Assembly (NCBI GenBank): GCA_947074205.1 | Contig: CAMTOQ010000003.1 | Span: 1-64,000 of the forward strand | Direction: 5' to 3' | DNA length: 64,000 nt | DNA from: an uncultured Bacteroides sp. | GTDB lineage: Bacteria > Bacteroidota > Bacteroidia > Bacteroidales > Bacteroidaceae | Shown here: one piece after another, positions 52,837 through 62,082 of the stretch | How positions within the stretch are numbered: position 1 is the first letter of the stretch | How the letters are laid out: every line of letters begins with the position of its first letter | Translations under genes and position numbers: made by a program | The notes under the pieces: generated by a model | Told to the model about the DNA's origin: nothing | Database searches by the model: none | The model's input: only the letters and a program-made list of their open reading frames with translations

Positions 52837-54879
52837 CTAATTCCATCCTTCTTCGTCTGCAAAGCCATCGAGCGATCCATCTACGTCCTCGGACGAACTG
52901 ATAGGCTGAGTAGATATAGGACGTATACAAAAGCTTTGTGTGGCTACATATCCGTTGTTGACAGAAGCATTTACCTTCTGGTTGCTGCTCTGGTTATGTT
53001 GCCCTAGCAAGCAGTAGGGATAGTTGGAATAACGATCTTTTGTGCTCGACCAATAGTAGGCCGTAGATCCAGCATCTGTAGGGGTGCTAAGCAGTGCCAC
53101 ATCAATTCTTCGTCCACCTTGCGGAAAGAATACAGAGGCGTAAGTCTTAATGTTGTAAACGATAAAACCATCGTAAGCAACGTTGTCTCCTGTACTAACT
53201 TGGAAGGTGTTTCCACTCGAAGAGTTGGAGATGCTGATTCTTGCTCTGTCGTAGAAACCATCTGCATATAGCCCACCAATGGCACATTGAGATATAGTAT
53301 TTCCTGTACTGCTTAGCATATCTCTAAAATCTGTGGCTGAGGGTATGATATATCCCGTAGGGCAGACATTGGCAATACTTGATGTGCTTCCAGGTATCCC
53401 GATCACAAGTAGGGTGCCATAAGGAGAATACATATTGTTACTGGTACTCCATCTTTTAAATCCTCCAGACTGTGTAGGATAATCTACCATATTATAAGTG
53501 TTACCAAACAAACCGATTCCCTTGCTGGCATCTAGGTTAAAAGGACTAAATGGGGCGCTACCGTTAACCAAGTCGGGCGCTTCTCCTTGGCGTAGAAATA
53601 TAAGATGATTCTTAGTCAATCGAGTGTGTTTCACTAGTAAGATAGCATACCTAGGCTTCGAGGTGCTTGATGGTATTTTGCTATCGGCAGTTAGCCCCAC
53701 TCTGAAGCTGATGTTGCCAGTGCCGGATAGGGTAGATTTGGATGAAGTCATCTGCTGTATAGCACCGCTGATAGCTACTCCCATTGTAGTGCTATAACTG
53801 CTAGGCAGACTGTCTAGCATGATATTGCTTCGACTCCAGTTATTGTCTGTGGCTAGGATAGACACCTCCCAAGCCCCTAGGTTGTTCATGCGGATGATTC
53901 TTTCGCCCGTTTCGTTGTAGCGCCAAAAGGCTCCCACAAAGGCATCCGGTAGCTCATCTATAGTAATAGAGGCTGGGTCTTGATTGAGGTTGAGGTTGTA
54001 GTTGATCTTTTGGCCGGCTTCCCACACCTGTCCTGCAAGGTTAAAGGTGGTGGTACCACCACCACTGTCGGTCACTACCAACTTTGCATTGCTACCCAAT
54101 GTTTGTGGCACCATCATTAGAAAACCGTTACTGCTGATAATGCTTTGTAGTGTCTCCTGCAGGGTGACATTGTTGGGGATTGCTTGGAAGCTACTTTGCG
54201 TAGCCCCTATTGTCCAGCTGAGGTTACCTGTTGTAGGGTCTACAGTGACCTGTCCGGAGGTAGATATATTGTTGAGCTGTATGCTGGTAATGCTTATGCC
54301 GCTGCCTATAGCCGAGAAACCAATACAGGTTAGCGCATGTTGCATCTGGAAGTTGACATCGCCCTCGTGTGTAATATTCAAATCGGTTTGAGGCACCGCC
54401 AACACTAGGTCGGGCTGATTGGCACATTCCGTGGGCACGTTATAATTTAGGGAGATACCGCCCGTTGTACTGGCTATAGAAATACCGTTGGTGCTAGTAG
54501 CATAAGGAGAATAGGCAAAAAAGCTGATATTGGCATCCTGTTGAGGGGGCCAATATTGGGCGGGTGAGTATTGCCAATAGTTGCCCCCACTACCCACACC
54601 TTGGTTCACCACCTTCTGGTTGTTCATAAAGTTGGGGGTGGCTGTGCTTCCGTTGCTGCTCCAGTTATCTGTACCTACACCAGTATAGTAGCCAAACACT
54701 CCCATATCGCTCAGTTGGTTGGAATCGGTTAAAGGGGTACCTCTTGTGAATGCTTCATCATAGCTCACACTGATGCCGATCTGATTGGCTGGTGTCAGAT
54801 CGATAAGGCTATCGTTGTTGTTGCATCCCACAAGGCAACATAGCAATAGTAGAGATAAGGTCGCGTAGTTTGTCCTCAT
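52837..54879 (-). CDS. Large fimbrillin-family lipoprotein with FISUMP-like C-terminus
   Basis: The 680-residue protein has a lipoprotein signal (LLLLCCLVGC, Cys19). The N-terminal 300 residues are Mfa-like/fimbrillin (VFGYYTGVGTDNW, then YNVPTECANQPDLVLAVPQT, VNFQMQHALTCIGF). The C-terminal 180 residues resemble the FISUMP/FGE-like fold: VCPTGYIIPSATDFRDML, YWSSTKDRYSNYPYC and FCIRPIS. That combination suggests a tip adhesin whose C-terminal domain binds a ligand. It follows the smaller fimbrillin after 94 bp that contain two hairpins, and precedes the GLUG gene by 28 bp. Confidence 0.82.
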   Translation of the reverse strand: MRTNYATLSLLLLCCLVGCNNNDSLIDLTPANQIGISVSYDEAFTRGTPLTDSNQLSDMGVFGYYTGVGTDNWSSNGSTATPNFMNNQKVVNQGVGSGGNYWQYSPAQYWPPQQDANISFFAYSPYATSTNGISIASTTGGISLNYNVPTECANQPDLVLAVPQTDLNITHEGDVNFQMQHALTCIGFSAIGSGISITSIQLNNISTSGQVTVDPTTGNLSWTIGATQSSFQAIPNNVTLQETLQSIISSNGFLMMVPQTLGSNAKLVVTDSGGGTTTFNLAGQVWEAGQKINYNLNLNQDPASITIDELPDAFVGAFWRYNETGERIIRMNNLGAWEVSILATDNNWSRSNIMLDSLPSSYSTTMGVAISGAIQQMTSSKSTLSGTGNISFRVGLTADSKIPSSTSKPRYAILLVKHTRLTKNHLIFLRQGEAPDLVNGSAPFSPFNLDASKGIGLFGNTYNMVDYPTQSGGFKRWSTSNNMYSPYGTLLVIGIPGSTSSIANVCPTGYIIPSATDFRDMLSSTGNTISQCAIGGLYADGFYDRARISISNSSSGNTFQVSTGDNVAYDGFIVYNIKTYASVFFPQGGRRIDVALLSTPTDAGSTAYYWSSTKDRYSNYPYCLLGQHNQSSNQKVNASVNNGYVATQSFCIRPISTQPISSSEDVDGSLDGFADEEGWN

Positions 54880-54910
54880 AAAGAGTTCGATTAACTGGGT
54901 CTATTGAGTT

Positions 54911-54966
54911 GCCGGAAGAGGGATCAACCTCGTCCGGCCTTGGGTGGTTTAGGGCATAGCCTAAAC
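54911..54966 (-). other. Two intercistronic hairpins without U tract
   Basis: On the minus-strand transcript two stem-loops lie in tandem just after the small fimbrillin gene. The first is at 54947-54966 (GTTTAGG/CCTAAAC, 6-nt loop), only 7 nt past the stop. The second is at 54911-54938 (GCCGGA and GAGG paired with CCTC and TCCGGC, one 1x1 mismatch, 6-nt loop). Neither is followed by T residues, so they are more likely 3'-end stabilisers or processing sites than terminators. Confidence 0.6.
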
Positions 54967-54973
54967 TATATTC

Positions 54974-56008
54974 TTATGGCTGGTCGATAGCTTGTGATGC
55001 TGAGGCCCAGTCGGCTACGCTAGACGAGAATGTGATAACCTTACCAAATATTGGATTATCAGGTCCAGCGGTTGATTCATTAGTAATAGTAACAGTAAAG
55101 GTATAGGATGTTCCCATTACAAAATCTGCTAGACTATTTGTGATATTATAAGCTGTCAAAGTCCCATTACTTATCACTGGAGATCCGGATGAGTTTGTGA
55201 TGGTTACATCGGTAAGTTGAAGCGTACAACCAGTAGTGCTTTGAGGCAGAATATTGTAAATAAGCTTTCCGGAATAGGTAGCTCCACCTGTAGGAGAAGA
55301 ACTTGCAGTTCCCCATTGTGGTGTTGCTGTAGTTGTTGCTGCAGGAATTGTAGGAATGGTGTATGCAGCATTTATAGTAGCGGTGTTATAGGGAATCACA
55401 AATGTTGATAGATAACCATCACTTAATATATATCCTGCGCTAGTTAGCTCAGTAGATAGTAGGGCAGTGACCTTTACTTGTGACAAGGCATGCTGAAAAC
55501 TTAGTTGTACTTCGCCAGAAGTCTGTGAAACAGGATTTGCGATCGTGAAATCCATGTCAGCATCGCTAGGTACAGTGTATGTGATTGCTATTGAAGGACT
55601 GTCATCTCCTGTTGGTGGGGTAGCTGCAACGCTCATTACCCCTGTTGTAGCTGTGTTCTCACTATCGTATGCCGGTGCATAAGCATAAAAGTTCACAGCA
55701 TCACCGTTTGTAGGATAGTGATAGATAGGGGCAGTACTTCCCGCATTGCCATTAATAATGTCAACACCTCCATCCGTTGAAGGAGTTAGAGTATTGTCTA
55801 TAAACCAAGTGGTAAGGCCGCTAACTGTAGCATACACCTGATAGTTACTTCCATTATTGTTGGCAGCTCTAGTATTTACTTTATTACGCACTGTGCTAAA
55901 GCTAATCTCATTGTTCTTCGCTATCGAGAGATTCTCCTCGATAATCTCATTGTTCGAGCAGCTGGCCAATGCAAATGCTGCTAGTAGGATAGATTGATAC
56001 TTTTTCAT
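54974..56008 (-). CDS. Fimbrillin-family lipoprotein (probable major subunit)
   Basis: From the ATG at 56008 the protein has 344 residues with a lipoprotein signal (LLAAFALASCSNNE, Cys17) and a fimbrillin beta-sandwich layout: NEISFSTVRNKVNTRAANNN, NFYAYAPAYDS, MDFTIANPVSQTSGEVQLSF and QHALSQVKVTALL. The RAANNN-type Arg could be the processing site used by fimbrial proteins before polymerisation. The frame extends to 56152, but those codons lack coding character. It is upstream of the large fimbrillin gene, and its position suggests the most abundant shaft subunit, which is inference. Confidence 0.85.
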   Translation of the reverse strand: MKKYQSILLAAFALASCSNNEIIEENLSIAKNNEISFSTVRNKVNTRAANNNGSNYQVYATVSGLTTWFIDNTLTPSTDGGVDIINGNAGSTAPIYHYPTNGDAVNFYAYAPAYDSENTATTGVMSVAATPPTGDDSPSIAITYTVPSDADMDFTIANPVSQTSGEVQLSFQHALSQVKVTALLSTELTSAGYILSDGYLSTFVIPYNTATINAAYTIPTIPAATTTATPQWGTASSSPTGGATYSGKLIYNILPQSTTGCTLQLTDVTITNSSGSPVISNGTLTAYNITNSLADFVMGTSYTFTVTITNESTAGPDNPIFGKVITFSSSVADWASASQAIDQP

Positions 56009-56115
56009 ACTCGTTAAGTTTAGATTCTTATCATTTATTTTTTCATTTGCCCGATATGTTTTGGAGTAACAAACCATATTGACAAACTGTTTATTCTTTT
56101 TTAAACTACTAACAT

Positions 56116-57156
56116 TTACTCTGCTACAATTGGAATATCTACCTCGTTCCAATTGGCTACGTTTGTGCCAAAGCCCGAATCTCCTCCACCTGGTCCTACC
56201 TCGGGTAGCGGTGTTTCTACCGAGATATTCAACTCGATATATATATTGCCATTCCCATGGTCGGAGAAGATAATATCGTCGGTGATATCGAATACCTCGG
56301 TGATGACCGTTCTATTTTCATCTGCCAACATAAACATCAGTGTAAGAATCACCGGATTATTGTTCACCTGCTTAGCTGTGGAACTACGCTGTCCAAGTAC
56401 ACCAAATATATTTGTCTCGCCCGAGATAGTGCCATGAGAGGTCGATCCAGAATCATAAGTGCGATTGTTGATGGTAAACTGATAGGCAGCAGGCAATGTA
56501 CCATTCCTGTCTTCGTCGAAAAGATAGCTCTCCGATAGATTGCTAAGGTTTACTAGGGCAGGCATTAGTGCATTGTTGAGGCCTTTTATATGTACCATAA
56601 TGCTAAAGGTTGTAGTCTTGGTATGTGGCACCAATCCCATCAACTGGCTCATTAGGTTATTATGCTTCAATACTTCCTCTGAGCTATTGGAAATATTGAT
56701 CATATCGTAAGTCACCTTAAAGTCACGTACCATTACGGCGGCTAGTGTGCCTGGCTCTTTGACATAATTCTGCCCCTCAATAGGAAGATAAACATCCGTA
56801 TCCTTTACCCCCTTGGCTTCTATGGTCGAGAAGTTATCCATACTCTGTATCGTGACGTTCTTTATTTGATTGGCTAGTTCGTTAAACACTACCACATCGT
56901 ATTCGTCGGGGGCTATCTTTACGTAGCTCTGTATGGGGTTAGAGTTATTTTCGAAGTAGTGCTGCAATGCTAGCGCACCATCACTCTTGTTGTAGAACAG
57001 CATGGATACGTTTTGTGGGTCGATGCCACACTTTGTCCAATCGATAGATATGGGGATGTTAGCTCTTTCAAGGGCCACATCCTCCAACTCTCGGCGGTGA
57101 CACCCTGAGCACAATAGACATACGCATACAAGCAGAAAGGCTATATGATTCCTCAT
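56116..57156 (-). CDS. DUF5119/Mfa2-like fimbrial anchor lipoprotein
   Basis: From the ATG at 57156 the protein has 346 residues, a signal ending LLCSGC (Cys19), and the DUF5119 opening: RRELEDVALERANIPISIDW, then VSMLFYNKSDG and IAPDEYDVVVFNE. DUF5119 and FimB/Mfa2 proteins usually sit at the head of fimbrillin operons and anchor or assemble the fimbria. The frame extends upstream to 57252, but the signal peptide fixes the start. It is the first gene of the four-gene minus-strand operon. Confidence 0.85.
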   Translation of the reverse strand: MRNHIAFLLVCVCLLCSGCHRRELEDVALERANIPISIDWTKCGIDPQNVSMLFYNKSDGALALQHYFENNSNPIQSYVKIAPDEYDVVVFNELANQIKNVTIQSMDNFSTIEAKGVKDTDVYLPIEGQNYVKEPGTLAAVMVRDFKVTYDMINISNSSEEVLKHNNLMSQLMGLVPHTKTTTFSIMVHIKGLNNALMPALVNLSNLSESYLFDEDRNGTLPAAYQFTINNRTYDSGSTSHGTISGETNIFGVLGQRSSTAKQVNNNPVILTLMFMLADENRTVITEVFDITDDIIFSDHGNGNIYIELNISVETPLPEVGPGGGDSGFGTNVANWNEVDIPIVAE

Positions 57157-57353
57157 TGCCTGCCTCCTTCCCGACATTGACTTCCGAACAAGCCAATGGG
57201 CCGCTAAATTCACATCAGTGGTAGATGTGCTGGAATAACAGCTTGCGTGCATCGTTTATAATTGCCTATTTAGGTTTAATTATAACAAATTGAGTCTGTG
57301 ATTGTTTGCTTCTGTTTTTGTCGTAGAGAATAGCCAACTTATTAAACGAATAA

Positions 57354-57384
57354 AAGCCACACTAGCAATTAACTAGTGTGGCTT
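57354..57384 (-). terminator. Terminator after the pectinesterase gene
   Basis: AAGCCACACTAG (57354-57365) pairs with CTAGTGTGGCTT (57373-57384) over 12 bp; minus-strand sequence after it is TTTTATTCG. Confidence 0.8.
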
Positions 57385-57419
57385 AAACCTTATTGATAAT
57401 GTAGCTTGTCGTATTGCTC

Positions 57420-60400
57420 TTACTTCACAAGTTCTTTTATTGTATCTGTCGTGCCATCTGTATAGATGATGCGTACGAAGTTCACACCAACCTCAGGTTG
57501 AGCGATGCGAATACCTTTAGCATTAAAATACTGACGTGCGGCTACCTCTTTGTTGATAGCGCTATCTTCGATACCGGTACCATTACCATCACCTTTGCTC
57601 ACAGTGTTTGACGCTGCACCCAAACCACCCATTTCGTTGGCAGCACGTACAGAGAACAAATCTTCTGTTGTCGCATCAGCAGGAATAGTATAGCTGTTTT
57701 CAGTAGTGAAATCTACTACAAGGCCGTTTTTGCAGATAGCATATAGTAGCACATAGTTGCTAGCTGCCCAGCTGATAGTACCATTGTTTTCGCTGATAGT
57801 AGGCGCTGTGGCTTGCTCGGTAAGCATAGCAGGTTGCCAGCCATCAGTACCGCTTAGTACGTTGTCTAGAGTAAACTTAGCAGCTTCTTCGGCAGTCAAT
57901 ACAGGGTTGTAGCTCACTGTACCAGCTGTAAAGGTAGTCTTACGTGCGCTACAATCTACTGGCATACCGTTTTCTGTGTGGCTGTTGTATTCTGCAAATA
58001 GCTTAGGAAGCACAGTAGCACTCATTTCGTTCCAGCCTTCTGCTTTAGGAATCACCTTCATCGTAGTGTTGATCCAAACGCTCATTGGCGATCCATTCCA
58101 AGGACGACCTAGTGCATACGATCCTTTGTTTATTTCGTGACCATCAACAATACATTCGTTGAATACGTAGCCCCAGTCAGTGTCCCCATTAGGAGCAGTG
58201 ATCACATTGCCGCTACGCTCTTCCAAGAAGAATGTAGTGCGGTTGAAGAACACATCACCACCACCACAGATAAAGTCTACAGTACCGTGAATTGCGCCAT
58301 CTTCGAAATACGAACGCATACGGCTGTTGTTAGAGTAGTAAGTATCTTGGTAAGACAACATGCGTACATTCTTGAATACGTTCTTGTCACCTTTATCTTG
58401 CAAGCAAACAGCGCGTCCGGTAGTACCTGTATAGTCGTAGGCATTCTTCAACGTGATATCTTGCATATAGATATTTTCACCTGTAGTAAGTAGAGTAGCC
58501 GAAACAGAGATACCTTCGATAGGAGCTTTGTTTACAATCATAGTGTTCTCCATGCTTTCGCCGATAAGCGAGATGTTCGATTTCACCTCTGTAAGGCAAA
58601 GCTCACCAAGATCGTACACACCATCGTATAAGAAGATGCGGTAGCGTGCACCCGACTCAGCGTTAGCGTTGGCGCGTTTCAAGGCATCAAGTAGTTCAGT
58701 GCCGTTGCTCACCACTGCATCATATAAACCTGGAGTCACCACTGGAGCTTCCATTGTAGTAAAGTTGAGGCTGATGGCTTCGGTCAACGTGTTGTCGCTC
58801 ATGTCGGCTACTGTGTTGGCCGCCAAAGTAAATGTATAGGCAGTGTTGTAAGCTAGTCCCACATAAGGGAAAGTCACTGTTTTGCCTGCAACAGTTGGTA
58901 CAAGCGTCTTGTCGCCCAAAGTTGCTACGGTACCTTCTGCCAACTTCACCTTCTCGTCGAATGTCAAGACGATACGTCCAGAAGCCGATACCTTAGCGCT
59001 GTTATTAGTGGGGATCGAGCTGACCAATACAGGTGCAGTGCCATCGTTGTACACTTTTGGAGTACCGGTGATATAGATTGCAGTGATCGAAGTACCATCA
59101 TTGCTATACTCAGTACCTACAATGTCCGAAGAGTAATCGGGAATCCAACGAAGGTGCAATGTAGTTGCGTGGTCGCATTCAGCAGGCAGATTAGCCTCTA
59201 GAGTAGTCCATGCTTTGCTAGTAGGTATAGTGATACGTGCAGCTTCGGTATAATTTTCTCCATCAAACGAGTACTCTAATTTTTGTACCGCATAAGCATT
59301 GTAGTTGTAAAGCATCTTTGATGTTACCTTGATGTCGGTAAAATCGGTAGCTACCACTTTAGTTTCAAAGTAGTATTTATCGGTGATAGGTTGCCAGTTC
59401 ACAGCCGATGGTTCGCCTTCGTAGCCGCCAGGAGAAGCCTCTTCCGACTTATCCAACCATCCTTTAGAGGTGCCTTCAGCATTGCGTAAGATAAGAGTAG
59501 TAGCTTCGTTGTCGCTAGTCGATGCAAAGTCGCTAGGGCGACCATTGTTGCCACGTCTGTAGAAATCCCAACCAAGGATATAGTCTGCAGCGCTGTAGTG
59601 TGCTGTAAACTCCTTGTCGGCATCCATTGTCACATTGATAATATTGGTTGTTTCACCGGTGTTCCAGTTAGTAAAGGTCAATACTGGGTTTTCAATAGCT
59701 TTTACAGCTACAATAGTACCACCTTCGTACATGCTTTTACCGCCTACTACAGTAGCTTTTGGTGAGTATTGCACCATGTAGCTGTTGGCACCACCCTCTA
59801 CGCTAGAGCTTAGTGAGTAAGTAGCCAGTTTACCAAATTCGGCAGTCACGTCAAGATTTTCGTTCATCACGTGTACATACACCTCGTCTGTCGATAGGGT
59901 TTGGTTGTTACCATCTACCCATCTCAAAAACTCGTAACCAAAGTTTCTTTTTGCAGTAAGGGTGATGCTGCTACCTTGGTCGTATAGCGTACTTGCAGGT
60001 GCTACAGTGATGTCGCCAGCTTCCTCGGGAGAAACAGTAGTAGTGAGTGATACTTGAGGAGCAGTGATCTCTACGTTAGAATAGATTTCAAGCTCGAACA
60101 TATAAGCATTTTGGCTAGTTGCCAGATTGCTCCAACGTAGTTCTACATTGGTTCCGTCGATGGGACACTCCACCCATACACCTGCTTGAGGTTCAGCGAA
60201 GGCATCCGAAAGAACTACCCAGTCGGCATCTCCATCGGCTTTCTTTTCTAGTTTGTATCCACGTTTGCTACCAGTAGCACCATGAAAGTAGCGCACTTTA
60301 GTGATGTTGGCAAAGGTAGAGGTGGTGATAGTACCACTTAAGTTTTTTTCGGCCATAGCAAAGCCGGTAAGATCGCCAAACTTGCCTGTGTTTTGGCCGT

Positions 60401-60671
60401 TAGGCGATAGAGTAACTCCATCGAACGTGAAGGTTACTTTCTCTTTACTGAAGTTGGTGTTGATTTCCAAGCTTGCCGGAGCATCATTCGATGCCACTGC
60501 ACTCCAATCGGTAAAATCGGTTGCAATTACAGGGCGCTCTTGTTGGTTGGAAGCAGTCTGAGGGGTGCTTGCAGTGTGGAGGTTAAAAACTGATGTGTTT
60601 GCAAACAGTGCACCCGGGCACGTCACAAGCATACACATACATAAAAGAATCGTGTAGCGAATATCCTTCAT
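57420..60671 (-). CDS. Large secreted pectinesterase (CE8) with accessory domains
   Basis: The 1083-residue protein has a signal peptide (about 1-25). Next come a beta-sandwich region with possible carbohydrate-binding function (about 40-205), an InlB/B-repeat-like segment (ITLTAKRNFGYEFLRWVDGN, about 235-290), a second sandwich (about 370-530), and a Big_5/SbsA Ig-like domain (about 545-640). The CE8 beta-helix runs from about 645 on. Catalytic marks are YQDTYY near 775, GTVDFICGG near 797 and LGRPW near 853. The C-terminus (QYFNAKGIRIAQPEVGVN) resembles a secretion/sorting tail. It would remove methyl esters from pectin. It is monocistronic, with promoter and terminator of its own, beside the fimbrial operon. 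Confidence 0.93.
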   Translation of the reverse strand: MKDIRYTILLCMCMLVTCPGALFANTSVFNLHTASTPQTASNQQERPVIATDFTDWSAVASNDAPASLEINTNFSKEKVTFTFDGVTLSPNGQNTGKFGDLTGFAMAEKNLSGTITTSTFANITKVRYFHGATGSKRGYKLEKKADGDADWVVLSDAFAEPQAGVWVECPIDGTNVELRWSNLATSQNAYMFELEIYSNVEITAPQVSLTTTVSPEEAGDITVAPASTLYDQGSSITLTAKRNFGYEFLRWVDGNNQTLSTDEVYVHVMNENLDVTAEFGKLATYSLSSSVEGGANSYMVQYSPKATVVGGKSMYEGGTIVAVKAIENPVLTFTNWNTGETTNIINVTMDADKEFTAHYSAADYILGWDFYRRGNNGRPSDFASTSDNEATTLILRNAEGTSKGWLDKSEEASPGGYEGEPSAVNWQPITDKYYFETKVVATDFTDIKVTSKMLYNYNAYAVQKLEYSFDGENYTEAARITIPTSKAWTTLEANLPAECDHATTLHLRWIPDYSSDIVGTEYSNDGTSITAIYITGTPKVYNDGTAPVLVSSIPTNNSAKVSASGRIVLTFDEKVKLAEGTVATLGDKTLVPTVAGKTVTFPYVGLAYNTAYTFTLAANTVADMSDNTLTEAISLNFTTMEAPVVTPGLYDAVVSNGTELLDALKRANANAESGARYRIFLYDGVYDLGELCLTEVKSNISLIGESMENTMIVNKAPIEGISVSATLLTTGENIYMQDITLKNAYDYTGTTGRAVCLQDKGDKNVFKNVRMLSYQDTYYSNNSRMRSYFEDGAIHGTVDFICGGGDVFFNRTTFFLEERSGNVITAPNGDTDWGYVFNECIVDGHEINKGSYALGRPWNGSPMSVWINTTMKVIPKAEGWNEMSATVLPKLFAEYNSHTENGMPVDCSARKTTFTAGTVSYNPVLTAEEAAKFTLDNVLSGTDGWQPAMLTEQATAPTISENNGTISWAASNYVLLYAICKNGLVVDFTTENSYTIPADATTEDLFSVRAANEMGGLGAASNTVSKGDGNGTGIEDSAINKEVAARQYFNAKGIRIAQPEVGVNFVRIIYTDGTTDTIKELVK

Positions 60672-60723
60672 ACTAATGAATGATTATAAGTTAACAATAA
60701 GAAAATTGAATAAATTGTTTAAG

Positions 60724-60731
60724 CAAATATA
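60724..60731 (-). promoter_or_regulatory. -7 promoter element for the pectinesterase gene
   Basis: Minus-strand TATATTTG followed by C, about 53 nt before the ATG at 60671. Confidence 0.5.
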
Positions 60732-60853
60732 AAGTAAATAGATATTCATTGTCATTATCTATTTTTAGTAATAACAGATATTCCACACTATTGAACAATT
60801 AATCACATGTTTGAGGCTTTCTAGGGCCGATTTGGTGGATAGCCCTGCTCTGC

Positions 60854-60917
60854 TTGCTGGCAAGGGCTTGCCTGCTCGGTGACCACGCCCACTCACCACG
60901 GTGACTAGGCGTGGTCA
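60854..60917. repeat. Modular palindromic intergenic repeat, copy C
   Basis: GGCAAGGGCTTGCCTGCTC at 60859-60877 is the exact reverse complement of 14717-14735 in copy A (19 nt). TGACCACGCC at 60880-60889 pairs with GGCGTGGTCA at 60908-60917, and TGACCACGCCCACTCACC differs from the word in copy B at one position. So the same modules occur in a different order and orientation. Confidence 0.75.
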
Positions 60918-60994
60918 ATAAACCATGCTACTTATATATCATTAATGAAGTCAAAAATGGCTGTTCTATGCTATGAGATTAGCGAATATCCTCC

Positions 60995-61002
60995 TACTTT
61001 TG
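60995..61002 (+). promoter_or_regulatory. -7 promoter element for mnmA
   Basis: TACTTTTG lies only 4 nt before the ATG at 61007, so the transcript would be leaderless or nearly so. Confidence 0.45.
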
Positions 61003-61006
61003 TGTT

Positions 61007-62074
61007 ATGAATACCAAGAAAAAGAGTGTCCTTTTAGGAATGAGTGGAGGCACCGACAGTTCCGTGAGTGCCATGTTGCTACTCGATGCCGGCTACGATG
61101 TGACGGGAGTGACTTTTCGCTTCTACGAAAAAGATGGCGACCAAACTCATCTTAAAGACGCGCAAGCCTTGGCGCAGCGTTTAGGCATTGAACACATTGC
61201 CTACGATGCACGCCAAGTGTTTAGCGAGCAGATTGTCGACTACTTCGTAAACGAATATCTGGCAGGCCGCACTCCTGTGCCTTGCACCCTTTGCAACAAC
61301 TATTTTAAGTGGCCACTGTTGGCCCGCTTAGCCGATGAGCGTGGTATAGACCACATAGCCACTGGTCACTATGTGAAGTGTGTGGAGCGTAACGGCAAAC
61401 ACTATATTACATCTGCTGTAGATCAAGACAAGGATCAATCGTTCTTTTTGTGGGGTTTGCCACAAGATATACTGAAACGCATGATTCTACCTTTGAGCGA
61501 TATGACAAAGACAGAGGCGCGCGCATTGGCGGCAAGTAGAGGCTTTGAACGAGTGGCCACTAAACGCGACAGTCTTGGTGTATGTTTTTGTCCCATGGAT
61601 TACCGAAGTTTCTTGCGTGAGACTGATGCTTACAAAAAGATTGCTCCGCTAATAGCACAAGGAGATTTTGTAGACGAGCAGGGCAACTTCATTGCCCATC
61701 ACGAGGGCTATCCTTTCTACACCATTGGCCAACGACGTGGGCTGGGCATCGACCTCAATAGGGCCGTATTTGTAAAAGATATTGATGTGGAAAACAATAG
61801 GGTGGTGCTCTCCGACCTGAAAGGCTTAGAGAAACAAGTGATGTGGCTCAAAGATTGGCGAGCGGTAGATAAAGAGGAGTTACTATCTGCTCCAAGTGTC
61901 GACGTACGCATTCGCTATCGCAAACAGCACAACACGGGCAGGGTATTTGTGGAAGGCGATTTACTGCGTGTGGAACTCAATGAACCTCTTACAGCTGTTG
62001 CGGCCGGACAAGCAGCCGCCTTTTATAGCGATGGCCTAGTGATAGGTGGAGGAATCATCGTCCGTTCGGAATAA
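61007..62074 (+). CDS. mnmA: tRNA-specific 2-thiouridylase MnmA
   Basis: The 355-residue protein has the PP-loop SGGTDSS (13-19), a first catalytic Cys in [13 protein letters not shown] (near 93), and a second in [11 protein letters not shown] (near 190). The central part carries [18 protein letters not shown] residues ([15 protein letters not shown]). It thiolates U34 of Lys, Glu and Gln tRNAs. The C-terminal beta domain ends [20 protein letters not shown]. The PVPC..C pair and FCP variant differ from the E. coli enzyme, as in the second MnmA form found in Bacteroidetes. A TACTTTTG box sits 4 nt upstream of the ATG. Confidence 0.92.
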   Translation: MNTKKKSVLLGMSGGTDSSVSAMLLLDAGYDVTGVTFRFYEKDGDQTHLKDAQALAQRLGIEHIAYDARQVFSEQIVDYFVNEYLAGRTPVPCTLCNNYFKWPLLARLADERGIDHIATGHYVKCVERNGKHYITSAVDQDKDQSFFLWGLPQDILKRMILPLSDMTKTEARALAASRGFERVATKRDSLGVCFCPMDYRSFLRETDAYKKIAPLIAQGDFVDEQGNFIAHHEGYPFYTIGQRRGLGIDLNRAVFVKDIDVENNRVVLSDLKGLEKQVMWLKDWRAVDKEELLSAPSVDVRIRYRKQHNTGRVFVEGDLLRVELNEPLTAVAAGQAAAFYSDGLVIGGGIIVRSE

Positions 62075-62082
62075 GATATAAA

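Larger units (their letters stand above)
60672..61006. other. Divergent intergenic region with promoters and repeat C
   Basis: Contains the minus-strand pectinesterase promoter box near 60724, the palindromic repeat at 60854-60917, and the mnmA box at 60995-61002. No coding potential: the plus-strand frame at 60973-61155 merely overlaps mnmA. Confidence 0.6.

Noticed and set aside
60973-61155. Plus-strand 60-residue frame overlapping the mnmA start
   Set aside because: Out of frame with mnmA, which has unmistakable PP-loop homology; the start precedes the promoter box.
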